Shown here: in pieces, positions 37,754 through 46,058 of the stretch | Numbering within the stretch: position 1 is the stretch's first letter | How the letters are laid out: each line of letters starts with the position of its first letter | Assembly: GCF_014697025.1 (NCBI RefSeq) | Contig: NZ_JACJRC010000002.1 | Coordinates: 1 to 64,000 of the forward strand | Direction: 5' to 3' | Source: Alkalinema sp. FACHB-956 | GTDB lineage: Bacteria; Cyanobacteriota; Cyanobacteriia; Leptolyngbyales; Leptolyngbyaceae | Length of the DNA: 64,000 bases | Notes under the pieces: generated by a model | What the model was told of the DNA's origin: nothing | Seen by the model: only the letters and a program-made list of their open reading frames with translations | The model's database searches: none | Translations under genes and position numbers: made by a program

Positions 37754-39022
37754 ATGGCTTGGGCCTCTACAGTTCCTGCACCTATGGTTTCCGTTAGTTA
37801 TCTACGATCACCCCAAGCGATTCGGACTCAAGCTCAGTATTTGCTGGAACTTGGGTTGGCCGATCGCCTCCACCATTTTCAAGTGGATCTGATGCGCTTG
37901 GATGCGGTGGCAGACTACGTGATTGAAATCATGCAGCGGAATTATCCGAACGGCAATATCCCCTTCCATAGCCGTTGGCGACATTTTCCTGCCGATCGGG
38001 TGGCCCCCATCCTGCAAAATTTGGATGTCTGGGAACGGGCTAAGGCGCGGTTTGATTTGGTGATTCCCAGTGTGTTGTTGGATGCGGGGGCGGGCAGTGC
38101 TTGGCGGTATCGAGATGCAGCAGGTCGGGTTTGGCAGCGATCGGAAGGGCTCGCCGTCGCCAGTTTAGACTTATTCTGCCAAGGCAAATTTGCGCAGGTG
38201 GGGGACTTAGCAACCGATGCGATCGGCCTTGCCCAACTGACCTTAAATGACCTGGCAATCGGTTTACAAGTTAGTCCAACCAATCCGATCGTCGGGTTGG
38301 AAGGGCGCTGGCAAATCCTGCAAAAGTTAGGCCAAATCCTGGCGCGATCGCCGCAGTTTTTCGGCTCCGATCGACCGCGCTTGGGAAACCTGGTGGATTA
38401 CTTCCAGCATCAATCGGTGGATCAATCTCTCTCGGCAGTAACGATTCTCCAAACCCTATTAGAGTCGCTCAGTGATCTATGGCCGGAACGGTGCGTGTTA
38501 GCGGGTCAAAATCTGGGGGATGTGTGGAACTATGTGCCCATGGATTCGCCGTTAGATTCGTCGTTAGACGATCGCACGGCTTCTACTTCCACCTCTACCT
38601 CTACCTCCGTGCTGGTACCGCTCCATAAACTCTCCCAATGGCTTACCTATTCCCTGCTAGAACCGTTGATGGAAGCCGGGGTTACGATTACAGACTTAGA
38701 CCAACTGACTGGGTTAGCTGAATATCGCAATGGAGGACTTTGCCTAGATTTAGGACTATTACGCTTGAAGCATGCCCAGGATACCCAAACAGCCCATTCG
38801 GTCGCGTCGGCTCTGGTGGTGGAGTGGCGCGGCCTCACGATCGCCCTTGTGGATCGGATCGCCGATCGCATCCGCCAGAAATTGCAGAAAACCGCCGTTG
38901 AACTTCCCCTGGTCAAAATTCTGCAAGGTGGTACCTGGAGCGCTGGACGGACGATCGCGCAAACCCTTCGCCCCGATGGTAGTCCGCCCATTTTGATTGA
39001 AAGTGATGGAACAGTGTTCTAG
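37754..39022 (+). CDS. DUF1688 (URC4/Urg3-like) protein
   Basis: 422 aa. The whole length matches the DUF1688 family, known in fungi as URC4/URG3 of the reductive-independent uracil breakdown pathway: VSYLRSPQAIRTQAQYLLEL at the start, WRHFPADRVAPILQNLDVWE, and IPSVLLDAGAGSAWRYRD. The biochemical activity is not settled. No other uracil-catabolism gene is nearby. A low-complexity TSTSTSTSTS segment lies in the middle. No ribosome site precedes the ATG because the 16-bp repeat array takes that place, so translation efficiency or the true start is uncertain. Confidence 0.85.
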   Translation: MAWASTVPAPMVSVSYLRSPQAIRTQAQYLLELGLADRLHHFQVDLMRLDAVADYVIEIMQRNYPNGNIPFHSRWRHFPADRVAPILQNLDVWERAKARFDLVIPSVLLDAGAGSAWRYRDAAGRVWQRSEGLAVASLDLFCQGKFAQVGDLATDAIGLAQLTLNDLAIGLQVSPTNPIVGLEGRWQILQKLGQILARSPQFFGSDRPRLGNLVDYFQHQSVDQSLSAVTILQTLLESLSDLWPERCVLAGQNLGDVWNYVPMDSPLDSSLDDRTASTSTSTSTSVLVPLHKLSQWLTYSLLEPLMEAGVTITDLDQLTGLAEYRNGGLCLDLGLLRLKHAQDTQTAHSVASALVVEWRGLTIALVDRIADRIRQKLQKTAVELPLVKILQGGTWSAGRTIAQTLRPDGSPPILIESDGTVF

Positions 39023-39061
39023 AAATGCAGATCTTTTGCTATAGTAATAAACGTGCAATGC

Positions 39062-39132
39062 GGCGGCATGGCCAAGTGGTAAGGCAGGGGACTGCAAATC
39101 CCTTACCCCCAGTTCGAATCTGGGTGCCGCCT
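39062..39132 (+). tRNA. tRNA-Cys (GCA)
   Basis: A full cloverleaf of 71 nt was read. Acceptor arms are GGCGGCA and TGCCGCC, with T as discriminator base, which is the cysteine identity. The anticodon loop is CTGCAAA with anticodon GCA, and the T arm is CCCAGTTCGAATCTGGG. CCA is not encoded. A TATAGTAAT element about 22 bp upstream may be its -10 box. Confidence 0.97.
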
Positions 39133-39278
39133 TCTTAAATGATTGATTTTACTTAAATGATGGGTCTTATCAGTTTAGGTATCTGGATGTAGTTGTTCCC
39201 TAGCCTACTGATACTTGACTTGCTTAAAATACCCTGTTTGAACAGAGCGAATTTAACTTGTCATGTCACTCTCTATTT

Positions 39279-40004
39279 ATGGATAGTGACTCTCTGAGCA
39301 ATATGGGCGCTGAACAATCTTCATCAACTTCTCCTTCCACTTCTGTCTCCACGTGGTTGGAACAATCCTGCCTTCTCTCTCCCCCCCCGCCGCCTGCGGA
39401 TTTGCTAGCGGGCCACCCTCCCCTTAAGTTGGGGGTCATGGCGTCGGGTAGTGGGAGTAACTTTGCAGCGATCGCCCAAGCCATTGCATCGGGTACCCTC
39501 AACGCCCAAGTGCAAGTTCTGATTTACAACAATCCAGATGCCAAGGTTGTAGACCGCGCAGAAGCCTTGAAGACACCAGCGGTGTTGTTGAACCATCGAG
39601 ACTACAAGAGTCGGGAAGATCTAGATGCCGCGATCGTGGAAACCCTGAAAACCCATGACGTGGATTGGGTGATCATGGCGGGGTGGATGCGTATTGTCAC
39701 GCCCGTGTTGATTCACGCTTTCCCAAATCGCATTTTGAATATCCACCCCAGTCTCTTGCCCAGTTTCAAAGGCGGACACGCAGTGGAACAAGCCCTTCAA
39801 GCAGGCGTCAAAATAGCAGGCTGCACCGTGCACTACGTTGTTCCAGAGGTGGATAGTGGCGCAATTTTGATGCAGGCAGCGGTGCCCATTCTGCCGGAAG
39901 ATACGATCTCCACCCTACAAGCTCGGATCCAGATTCAGGAACATCAAATTTATCCTGCGGCGATCGCGCTGGCGGCGGCCCGTGAGCTTGTGAAGAATTC
40001 CTGA
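39279..40004 (+). CDS. purN: Phosphoribosylglycinamide formyltransferase
   Basis: 241 aa from the ATG at 39279. PurN uses 10-formyltetrahydrofolate to formylate GAR, step three of purine synthesis. Seen: LGVMASGSGSNFAAI (phosphate loop), NIHPSLLPSFKG with the catalytic His, and VHYVVPEVDSG with the catalytic Asp. The first 50 residues are a Ser/Pro-rich extension not present in E. coli PurN but common in cyanobacteria; the exact start among several ATG codons is uncertain. Confidence 0.95.
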   Translation: MDSDSLSNMGAEQSSSTSPSTSVSTWLEQSCLLSPPPPPADLLAGHPPLKLGVMASGSGSNFAAIAQAIASGTLNAQVQVLIYNNPDAKVVDRAEALKTPAVLLNHRDYKSREDLDAAIVETLKTHDVDWVIMAGWMRIVTPVLIHAFPNRILNIHPSLLPSFKGGHAVEQALQAGVKIAGCTVHYVVPEVDSGAILMQAAVPILPEDTISTLQARIQIQEHQIYPAAIALAAARELVKNS

Positions 40005-40153
40005 CATAACTAGCGAATTTATCGCTGCTTTATGGGGGTTGGGCAAATCATCTCCGTATTTTTACGAAAAGTATCTTCCTTGGGGGAGATGTCTGTTCAA
40101 TTCGGGTCAGGCAATATATACTCAGATTGAGAAGCTAATTGTCTAGCACAAGG

Positions 40154-40178
40154 GCAGTCCGAACCGGGTAGGGACTGC
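40154..40178 (+). terminator. Rho-independent terminator after purN
   Basis: GCAGTCC (40154-40160) pairs with GGACTGC (40172-40178) and is followed by TTTTTTA. It lies about 150 bp after the purN stop, so it may also end a short untranslated RNA from the spacer. Confidence 0.75.
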
Positions 40179-40257
40179 TTTTTTATTCCCTATTTTTATC
40201 TCACCACTTAATTTTCAACTGTATGGGGTCTTCGTTTGCTGTATTTATTTTGCAGCA

Positions 40258-40911
40258 ATGACTTCTGAGACAATCGCTAGTGTCACAATGGCTAGGTGTC
40301 CTCTTGTGACTTCCTCAAACGGCATGCCGGATCCCTCTGACCTAACTCGAGATCGATCGCAGGATCAAGTGCTGATGACCCGTATCGTTCAACGGGATCC
40401 GACGGCGCTGTCCCAACTGTATGACGCCTATTCCCGCATCCTTTATTCCGTTGCCTATCGCAGCTTGGGGTCTGTTGAGGAAAGCGAAGAAGTGGTGTTA
40501 GATGTGTTTTCCCAGGTCTGGAAAACCGCAGAGCGCTACGATAGTCAAAAAGGCCGAGTGGATGCCTGGTTATTTATGATGGCGCGGAGTCGGGTGCTCG
40601 ATCGGCTTCGTAAAACCCAGCGGTTGGGTAAAGTCGAAGATGCGACGGTGCAAGCGGAGCGATCGGCCCCGAAAACCACCCATGATCCGATCGAGCAGGT
40701 TGCCGTTAAGGAACGTCGTCAGCAAGTTTTTGCTGCGTTAGCCCAATTACCTCCAGAACAGCGGCAGGTTATTGAGTTAGCTTATTACAATGGACTCAGT
40801 CACAGTGAAATTGCAACCGCAACAAATTTGTCCCTTGGAACGGTTAAGACGCGCATTCGGTTGGGACTGAGTAAATTACGAATCCTTCTGGGTTCCTGGG
40901 AAACTTCATGA
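40258..40911 (+). CDS. ECF-type RNA polymerase sigma factor
   Basis: 217 aa. Sigma region 2 is seen as LYDAYSRILYSVAYRSLG to VDAWLFMMARSRVLDRLR and region 4 as LPPEQRQVIELAYYNGLS with a helix-turn-helix (SEIATATNLSLGTVKTRI). Region 3 is missing, as in ECF (group 4) sigma factors. The type resembles SigK/ChrR-partner sigma factors (ECF11-like). The next gene, overlapping by 4 bp, is its likely anti-sigma, so activity should be controlled by a signal acting on that partner. Several possible ATG starts; the first is used. Confidence 0.93.
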   Translation: MTSETIASVTMARCPLVTSSNGMPDPSDLTRDRSQDQVLMTRIVQRDPTALSQLYDAYSRILYSVAYRSLGSVEESEEVVLDVFSQVWKTAERYDSQKGRVDAWLFMMARSRVLDRLRKTQRLGKVEDATVQAERSAPKTTHDPIEQVAVKERRQQVFAALAQLPPEQRQVIELAYYNGLSHSEIATATNLSLGTVKTRIRLGLSKLRILLGSWETS

Positions 40912-41585
40912 GGGAGCGATTGGAGAAAACTATGGCTGAGTTAAATGAGTTGCCACCACTAGACAATTACGGTTACAACCCGTGTTTCTGTGAGTTAGCT
41001 CCCCTGGAAGCATTAGGTGTGTTGACGGAAGATGAACAAGCCTGGATTGCTAGCCAAATTGCAGCAATGCCTGAGCTGGCCGAAGAGTTAGCGGATTATC
41101 AAGTTGCAGTCAATGCCATTCCTTACAGTGCTCCTGAAGTCCCCATGGCGAAGGATTTGAAGCAGCGACTGTTCCAAAACTTAAATTTGGAATTGGAGCC
41201 TACAGAATCGACGCTTTGGCCACCTTCGCCCCCGCCCATGGGAGCGGTATTTGCGTTGCGATCGCAGGAATTTGAGTGGGTGCCCTATCGAGTGCCGGGG
41301 GTCACGATCGCGCGTCTACGGGTAGATGAAGTTAGCCGGGAAGTCAGCGTTGTCTTGCGGGCGGAACCTGGTATTTCTTACCCCCTCCATGTCCACAGTG
41401 GGTTTGAAGAAATTTACATGCTGCAAGGTGACCTGATCGTAGGTGATCAGGTCTACTATGCAGGGGATTACATTCGATCGGAGTGTGGTTCATCCCATGG
41501 GCCATCCACCCAGACTGGCTGCATGTTCTTTGCTCGCACGTCGCTAGATGATGAGTACTTAGAAGACTCTTTAGTCAGTGCCTAG
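40908..41585 (+). CDS. Cupin-containing anti-sigma factor (ChrR-like)
   Basis: 225 aa; its ATG overlaps the sigma stop (ATGA), so the two are made in fixed proportion. A helical N-terminal sigma-binding region (about 28-95) is followed by a C-terminal cupin domain. Metal ligands are visible as His161, His163 and Glu167 in PLHVHSGFEEIYML and His197 in GSSHGPS. The N-terminus lacks the HxxxCxxC zinc motif of ChrR, keeping only PCFC, so a different N-terminal structure is likely. The cupin may sense an oxidant or ligand such as singlet oxygen or peroxide products. Confidence 0.85.
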   Translation: MRERLEKTMAELNELPPLDNYGYNPCFCELAPLEALGVLTEDEQAWIASQIAAMPELAEELADYQVAVNAIPYSAPEVPMAKDLKQRLFQNLNLELEPTESTLWPPSPPPMGAVFALRSQEFEWVPYRVPGVTIARLRVDEVSREVSVVLRAEPGISYPLHVHSGFEEIYMLQGDLIVGDQVYYAGDYIRSECGSSHGPSTQTGCMFFARTSLDDEYLEDSLVSA

Positions 41586-41613
41586 AACCGTGGATTGCAG
41601 GAACTCGCAACTG

Positions 41614-41640
41614 AGCCCCGCGAATCAAATTCGCGGGGCT
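41614..41640 (+). terminator. Strong terminator after the anti-sigma gene
   Basis: AGCCCCGCGAAT (41614-41625) pairs perfectly with ATTCGCGGGGCT (41629-41640) around CAA, followed by ATTTCCTGTTTT. It lies 28 bp after the stop. Confidence 0.8.
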
Positions 41641-41773
41641 ATTTCCTGTTTTAATTTCTGGCTCGTGTTTGATTTTTAGGCGTTCAATACCAGAGAATGA
41701 GTCTGCTGGCGGTGATTGTCTAGTTCAGGGGTGTCGAATCTTCAGCAACCCAGTCCTGATAGCGTGTGTAATA

Positions 41774-41815
41774 TTCCCACTTTAGAATTTCCACTCTAGA
41801 ATTCCCGCTTGAGTT
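41774..41815. repeat. 14-bp tandem repeat over the MFS gene end
   Basis: Three units TTCCCACTTTAGAA, TTTCCACTCTAGAA and TTCCCGCTTGAGTT lie head to tail. The minus-strand TAG of the MFS gene (41796-41798) is in the middle unit, and the third unit encodes its last residues. Confidence 0.85.
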
Positions 41816-42971
41816 TATTTAGGCAGATGACTGCCATAGCGAATGCTGTGATTGCAAGTAAAGAAATCGTCCAAGCCGAAAAACCGCCTAATTGTTGGAT
41901 GAGATTTGCGATCGCGATCGCGCTCCCCATTCCCCCAAAATACAGTCCTGTTCCCCATCCAGCTAATTCCGGTGGAACCCTTGTTAAAGCAAATGGAATC
42001 TGATCAATAAACAGTAAGCCCATGGCTGTACCGCATAGGGTTAACAAAATAGTAGCGGTTATCCAATGGGTGACTAGAGGGGACATCAGAAGTAACGTGA
42101 CAATCATCCCTAAACTGCAAGTCATCGATTTTCGAATTCCCAGAATATTGATGTACTTTTCCAAGGGAACTGCGGTGATTGCAGAAATCAAAAGGATAAT
42201 GGCTGTGATGTATTGGGGTAAGACATTTGTGAAGGTGGGCTGTAACTGGAGCGGAATCTGTTTGAGCAACAGAAAAGCTTCCATTCCTGCTGCGGCTCCT
42301 ACGATAAAAATAAAAATAGAACGTTTAGCTGCAACTGCTGGGCGAGGATAGCTCAGATCAGGAATCGAAACCGTAGGTTGATTGACCCCGATCGCCACCC
42401 CGCCAATTAATAGACACAACGCTCCAAACAAAAAGGTTCCAGTACTACCAATCCTGCTAAAGAATTGCTGTAATAGAGGATCGAGCGCGCCGGAGAGTCC
42501 CAGGACAAAGGTCAGTATCCCATTGGCCTGGGGCAAATTAGCCGTTGGGGCGAATTGGCGTAACAGCGCGATCGCAGGGCCACGAAAGATGATCATCGCC
42601 ATGACCCAGAGGGTCATTAGGATTGGAATAATCCAGGCAAACGCAGGAGATAGTCGTTGTTCTAATAAAAAAGCTAATACTATAAAAATTAAACCTGCCA
42701 AGGCAATCCCGATCGCAATCATTGGCAGCCGATTTCCTGCTTTGGCCATGAGGCGATCGCTCTGAAAACCGACATAGGGTTCAACGATCGCACCCAGTAA
42801 GCCTTGGCCAATGCCCAACCAACTGGCTAATAAAGGAAATCCGAGGCGGTCTAAAATTTGGGGCTGATAGAATCCGTAGGCTGACCAACACACGACGATT
42901 GCAGCTAATAGAATCGCAACTCCACCCACCTGCTGCCAGAGGGTGCATGATGAGGAAGACGTGCGTTGCAT
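41796..42971 (-). CDS. Major facilitator superfamily transporter
   Basis: 391 aa with about twelve hydrophobic helices and a loop between helices 2 and 3 with a loose MFS motif A (GFQSDRLMAKAGNR). The general pattern (YVGFQSDRL, an Arg/Pro region FRGPAIALLRQFAP) resembles the SLC45/GPH sugar-type branch. No substrate can be assigned. It is the only transporter in this neighbourhood and is probably transcribed alone. Confidence 0.85.
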   Translation of the reverse strand: MQRTSSSSCTLWQQVGGVAILLAAIVVCWSAYGFYQPQILDRLGFPLLASWLGIGQGLLGAIVEPYVGFQSDRLMAKAGNRLPMIAIGIALAGLIFIVLAFLLEQRLSPAFAWIIPILMTLWVMAMIIFRGPAIALLRQFAPTANLPQANGILTFVLGLSGALDPLLQQFFSRIGSTGTFLFGALCLLIGGVAIGVNQPTVSIPDLSYPRPAVAAKRSIFIFIVGAAAGMEAFLLLKQIPLQLQPTFTNVLPQYITAIILLISAITAVPLEKYINILGIRKSMTCSLGMIVTLLLMSPLVTHWITATILLTLCGTAMGLLFIDQIPFALTRVPPELAGWGTGLYFGGMGSAIAIANLIQQLGGFSAWTISLLAITAFAMAVICLNKLKREF

Positions 42972-43028
42972 AGAACCTCAAACTCGCAAAGGTAGTGAAT
43001 TTCAAATCAAATAACTAAACAAGAGACA

Positions 43029-43053
43029 AGCCCCTTTCATTAGGAAAGGGGCT
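43029..43053 (-). terminator. Hairpin after the ferritin-like gene
   Basis: AGCCCCTTTC (43029-43038) pairs exactly with GAAAGGGGCT (43044-43053). On the minus strand it is followed by TGTCTCTTGTTT. It lies 27 bp after the ferritin-like stop. Confidence 0.6.
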
Positions 43054-43079
43054 GCAATGGGTTTTTAAGACGTCGATCG

Positions 43080-43760
43080 TTACACCTTCAGAATCCAACG
43101 ATCGCGCGTTTCAGGACTCATAAAGGCTGCTGGCACAATATCTAACATCACACCCAGCGATCGAAATGTAGCTCGAATGGCGGCTGCATGGGCCGCTTCA
43201 TCCAAGCCAATGCTCGCTCCCGCAGTAATCAACTCCGGCGTTTTCAACTGTGCTGCTTCCAAGGTGTAGGCGATCGCTGCATCGGTTTCTAAAGCCAAAG
43301 CTAACTTTGCGATATTCACATCCGAATCCAGGCCACCTTCGCCTTTCTTTAAATAAGAAGACACATCATAGCTCTTCTCTGCCATGACAGGTTTGCCGCC
43401 CAAGCTCCGCACAACTTCTGCCAACTTATCACGATGGGCTTTGTGATCACGTTGGTTCATCAGCGCTAGAGCCAACACCGCCTTACCCACATCTGTGGTA
43501 CTCAGTTTCCCCGCCGCTACTTCATAGGCCCAAATTGCTTGGTGCTCGTAGTAGAGGGCGTTATTAAGAATCTTGATATCATTTTGCTTGTTTTTGGGAG
43601 AAGGCATGGCTTCTACCTGGTCTGCCAAGAATGAAGCCCCCGCCGTTGCCGCCAATCCAGCTACCAGCCCACCCGTTGCTAGTAAATTTCGACGAGATAG
43701 TCCAGCCGACTTTCCCGATCGCCCCTGCACTGAATCGGTGGGCCATTGTTGACGATCCAT
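43080..43760 (-). CDS. Tat-exported ferritin-like domain protein
   Basis: 226 aa. The N-terminus has a twin-arginine signal, LSRRNLLATGGLVAGLAATA, predicting export of the folded protein to the periplasm or thylakoid lumen. A four-helix ferritin-like fold (Ferritin_2/DUF4439-like) follows, with ligand-type residues in YYEHQAIWAYE, QRDHKAHRDKL, LETDAAIAYTLE and GLDEAAHAAAI. A diiron or other metal centre is likely; oxidation or stress function is inferred. Single gene with its own terminator. Confidence 0.83.
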   Translation of the reverse strand: MDRQQWPTDSVQGRSGKSAGLSRRNLLATGGLVAGLAATAGASFLADQVEAMPSPKNKQNDIKILNNALYYEHQAIWAYEVAAGKLSTTDVGKAVLALALMNQRDHKAHRDKLAEVVRSLGGKPVMAEKSYDVSSYLKKGEGGLDSDVNIAKLALALETDAAIAYTLEAAQLKTPELITAGASIGLDEAAHAAAIRATFRSLGVMLDIVPAAFMSPETRDRWILKV

Positions 43761-44747
43761 AACATATCTCCTTTGAAGTAGTCACTCGTTAAACAGACCG
43801 AATGTATTACGGGGTCATTCCTGCGCAGGGAGGTACCTCATCTCTCAGTCTTGTAAAAGGGAATACGTCGTGGAATCTCAACTGGATTTATGCTGAAGCT
43901 CAATTAATTATTTGATGCAACTAATTAATTAGGGCAATTAATTACTTAGGGCACCTAAAGGGTTCACTAAAAACCAACTAAAGGTCACCTAGGGGGCAAC
44001 AAAAAATGGCAGGCGCTGACAAAAGAGGCAAAAGCAGTGCAGTAAAAAGTGAGCATGACCTCATTACGAACACACCTTCCATTCAGAAGACGCCTGACCT
44101 AAGGAAAACAGGGGAGTAGCCCATGGACTCTAGCAAATCTGCTGAGTCTCTAGGCTACTCCCCTAATAGATTCGAGGGTATGTATTGTCAGATGGCTGAT
44201 CCTAGCTCTTTCCGGGTTGAAAACCTTCCCCACTTAGTCCCCCTCCAAGTCGTTGATGACATCCCTGATGACTCCTTGGCATTCCTAAAGAGGAATGGTA
44301 GGATTTGTTGGAGATGAGACTGTTTGAGGGAAGGTTAAATGTAACCCCTGATTGCTAGTCTTAGTCTTACAAATTTTGGCTCTACGGGGTTGCTACATCC
44401 AGTTGCTACATGTTGCTACATCAAGGAATCACATCAAGGAACCACCTTATGTTTTTCCTGGGTTAGTTTTTGCAGGTCACTATGCCTATCATCTAACCGT
44501 TTTACTTGAGTGCTCGATGTTGACAAATGGTCATTTAGTAGCTAACCTACTCTATAGAAGAGTTGTATTCAGGTTGCTAAGCAATGCTTCTACCCCTATA
44601 TGACTATCATCCCCTGCGTGACTACTATCTAGGGAGTGGTCTCTCCCAGCGATACTTCATCGATTTGGAGTTCTTGACTAGAAGTCTTTTGCTGACAACT
44701 TGAAACATGCCTCGATAGTCACTATGATCAGAATCGGAAGCACTGAA
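43761..44747. other. Gene-poor region with hairpin and small repeats
   Basis: 987 bp without a convincing gene. AATTAATTA-rich and ACCTAAAGG/ACTAAAGGT short repeats occupy about 43905-44000. A strong hairpin (44111-44163) is listed separately. GTTGCTACAT is repeated three times between 44389 and 44421, followed by ACATCAAGGAATC/ACATCAAGGAACC (two 13-bp units). Frames at 44123-44317 and 44352-44603 have no protein-like pattern and are not called. Confidence 0.5.
44111..44163. repeat. Long imperfect palindrome (hairpin)
   Basis: GGGGAGTAGCC (44111-44121) pairs exactly with GGCTACTCCCC (44153-44163). Inside, GACTC/GAGTC and AGCA/TGCT form a second stem with an AATC loop. No T-run follows and no gene is directly upstream, so it may be a small mobile palindrome or an RNA structure rather than a terminator. 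Confidence 0.7.
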
Positions 44748-45035
44748 TTAGTCTGACTTGACCTCCACTGAAGGTTCGGGCTTAGGTTCCTCTTCGGGTT
44801 CTGGTTCGCTAGGCGGTTCATAGAGGAACCACCGCACAAAATCTTCAGATGCAGAGGTTTGAATTCTTGTCAGGGCATCCTTGATCTCAGCTACCGCCTC
44901 AGCAGAGGGATCTCGGCTACCGTTCACCCATCGACTCACATTTGATCGATCAATGCCCATCGTCACAGCCAATTGATTCTGTGTAATGCTGTATTGACGC
45001 AGCACTTGTTTCAAAGCTTTTCCTGCTCGACCCAT
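44748..45035 (-). CDS. XRE-family helix-turn-helix regulator
   Basis: 95 aa. A Cro/CI-type HTH covers residues about 5-60 (QYSITQNQLAVTMGIDRSNV then SRWVNGSRDPSAEAVAEI). The C-terminal tail is acidic and proline-rich (PPSEPEPEEEPKPEPSVEV). It likely binds DNA as a dimer. It is flanked by large gene-poor regions and has no toxin or phage partner next to it, so its target is unknown. Confidence 0.85.
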   Translation of the reverse strand: MGRAGKALKQVLRQYSITQNQLAVTMGIDRSNVSRWVNGSRDPSAEAVAEIKDALTRIQTSASEDFVRWFLYEPPSEPEPEEEPKPEPSVEVKSD

Positions 45036-45599
45036 ACTTTATTCATCAACCTTGTGAAATTGAAACACACGCAAACAAAATGTGCAGCATGCCTTTAGTT
45101 CTAGAACGCATTAGTCCAATTGTGGCTGTCAAAATCGGGAATTCGCGATAGATAGGGGTACGATAAATTCACCTAAGAGCACAATTAATTCGGAACCAGT
45201 CAGAAGGGTGTACCAACTGACAACAATCCCAATGAACAATCCCAATGGCAAGGATCAGTATGATAAGTCAGCCATTGATCATAGGACAGTACCTGGGATC
45301 CCATCAAACTCGGCGAACTCCATATCTGCTCAAATTCTCCTGTCAGAAACTCATTAGAATGGGTCGTAGAACTTGGGAGCGGCAATTCTAGATTTGTTCT
45401 AGTGTGAGCACTAAGCAAGAGACAATTGCGCAGAAACAGCCTGGATTATAACAATCTAGTTGCCCAAGCAAGCCTAACTGTTATCAGCTAAAGGCCATAT
45501 AGCTAACTTACCCGTGCAGAAGATCAAAAGGATCAGGTGGGGGAAATGTCATAGAGCATGGGTATCTGTCTAGAGTTTTCTAGCTTAACAAACTAATTA
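45036..45599. other. Intergenic region
   Basis: 564 bp. Nothing gene-like was seen. The left part should hold the XRE gene promoter (minus). The minus frame at 45200-45418 has no ribosome site or protein-like composition. Confidence 0.35.
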
Positions 45600-46055
45600 T
45601 TAATCTACTGTAGACACCTTTTGATCTTCTTCAACACTAGCGTTAGGTAGATTTGCCTCGAGCTTAAGGCAATTACGACCATCTACTTGGAGACAATACT
45701 CCACACGATCCATTAAGCGGTTTAAAATGAGCCAACCATAACCGTGTTCTTGCTTATCTTCTGGGGTCGGTGGCTTGTAATCTGAGGGATTGTACCCTTG
45801 ACCACAGTCCCAAATTTCTAGGGCGAGGTCGCGATCGTGGAGCTCTAGTCGGAGGATAACGGGCAAATTAGGTTGATCGCGATGGGCATGCCGAACGACA
45901 TTAGAATAGGCTTCTACTAAGGCTAATCTTAGGCGAGTGGACTGTCTCGACCAGTCTACTACATTGCCAATTTCCAACTGTAGGCTATCCAATAGCCAAT
46001 GTTCAACCACAGCTAAGAAACGCAGATCGCTAGGGACGTGCAGCTCTGTCTTCAT
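45600..46055 (-). CDS. RsbW-like serine kinase / anti-sigma regulatory ATPase
   Basis: 151 aa. A GHKL-type HATPase domain: N box ALVEAYSNVVRHAH, then EIWDCGQGYNP (G1) and EHGYGWLILNRLMDRVEY (G2). There is no DHp domain, so it is of the RsbW/SpoIIAB class that phosphorylates a STAS antagonist and binds a target protein. It starts 3 bp after the RR-PP2C gene, and the two are expected to oppose each other in a partner switch. No STAS gene is in the window. Confidence 0.88.
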   Translation of the reverse strand: MKTELHVPSDLRFLAVVEHWLLDSLQLEIGNVVDWSRQSTRLRLALVEAYSNVVRHAHRDQPNLPVILRLELHDRDLALEIWDCGQGYNPSDYKPPTPEDKQEHGYGWLILNRLMDRVEYCLQVDGRNCLKLEANLPNASVEEDQKVSTVD

Positions 46056-46058
46056 TTT

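Noticed and set aside
44123-44603. Two small plus-strand frames (64 and 83 codons)
   Set aside because: The first starts inside the hairpin at 44111-44163, the second crosses GTTGCTACAT repeats; neither has a ribosome site or a conserved-looking sequence.
45200-45418. 72-codon minus-strand frame
   Set aside because: No ribosome site, no family pattern; the region looks intergenic.
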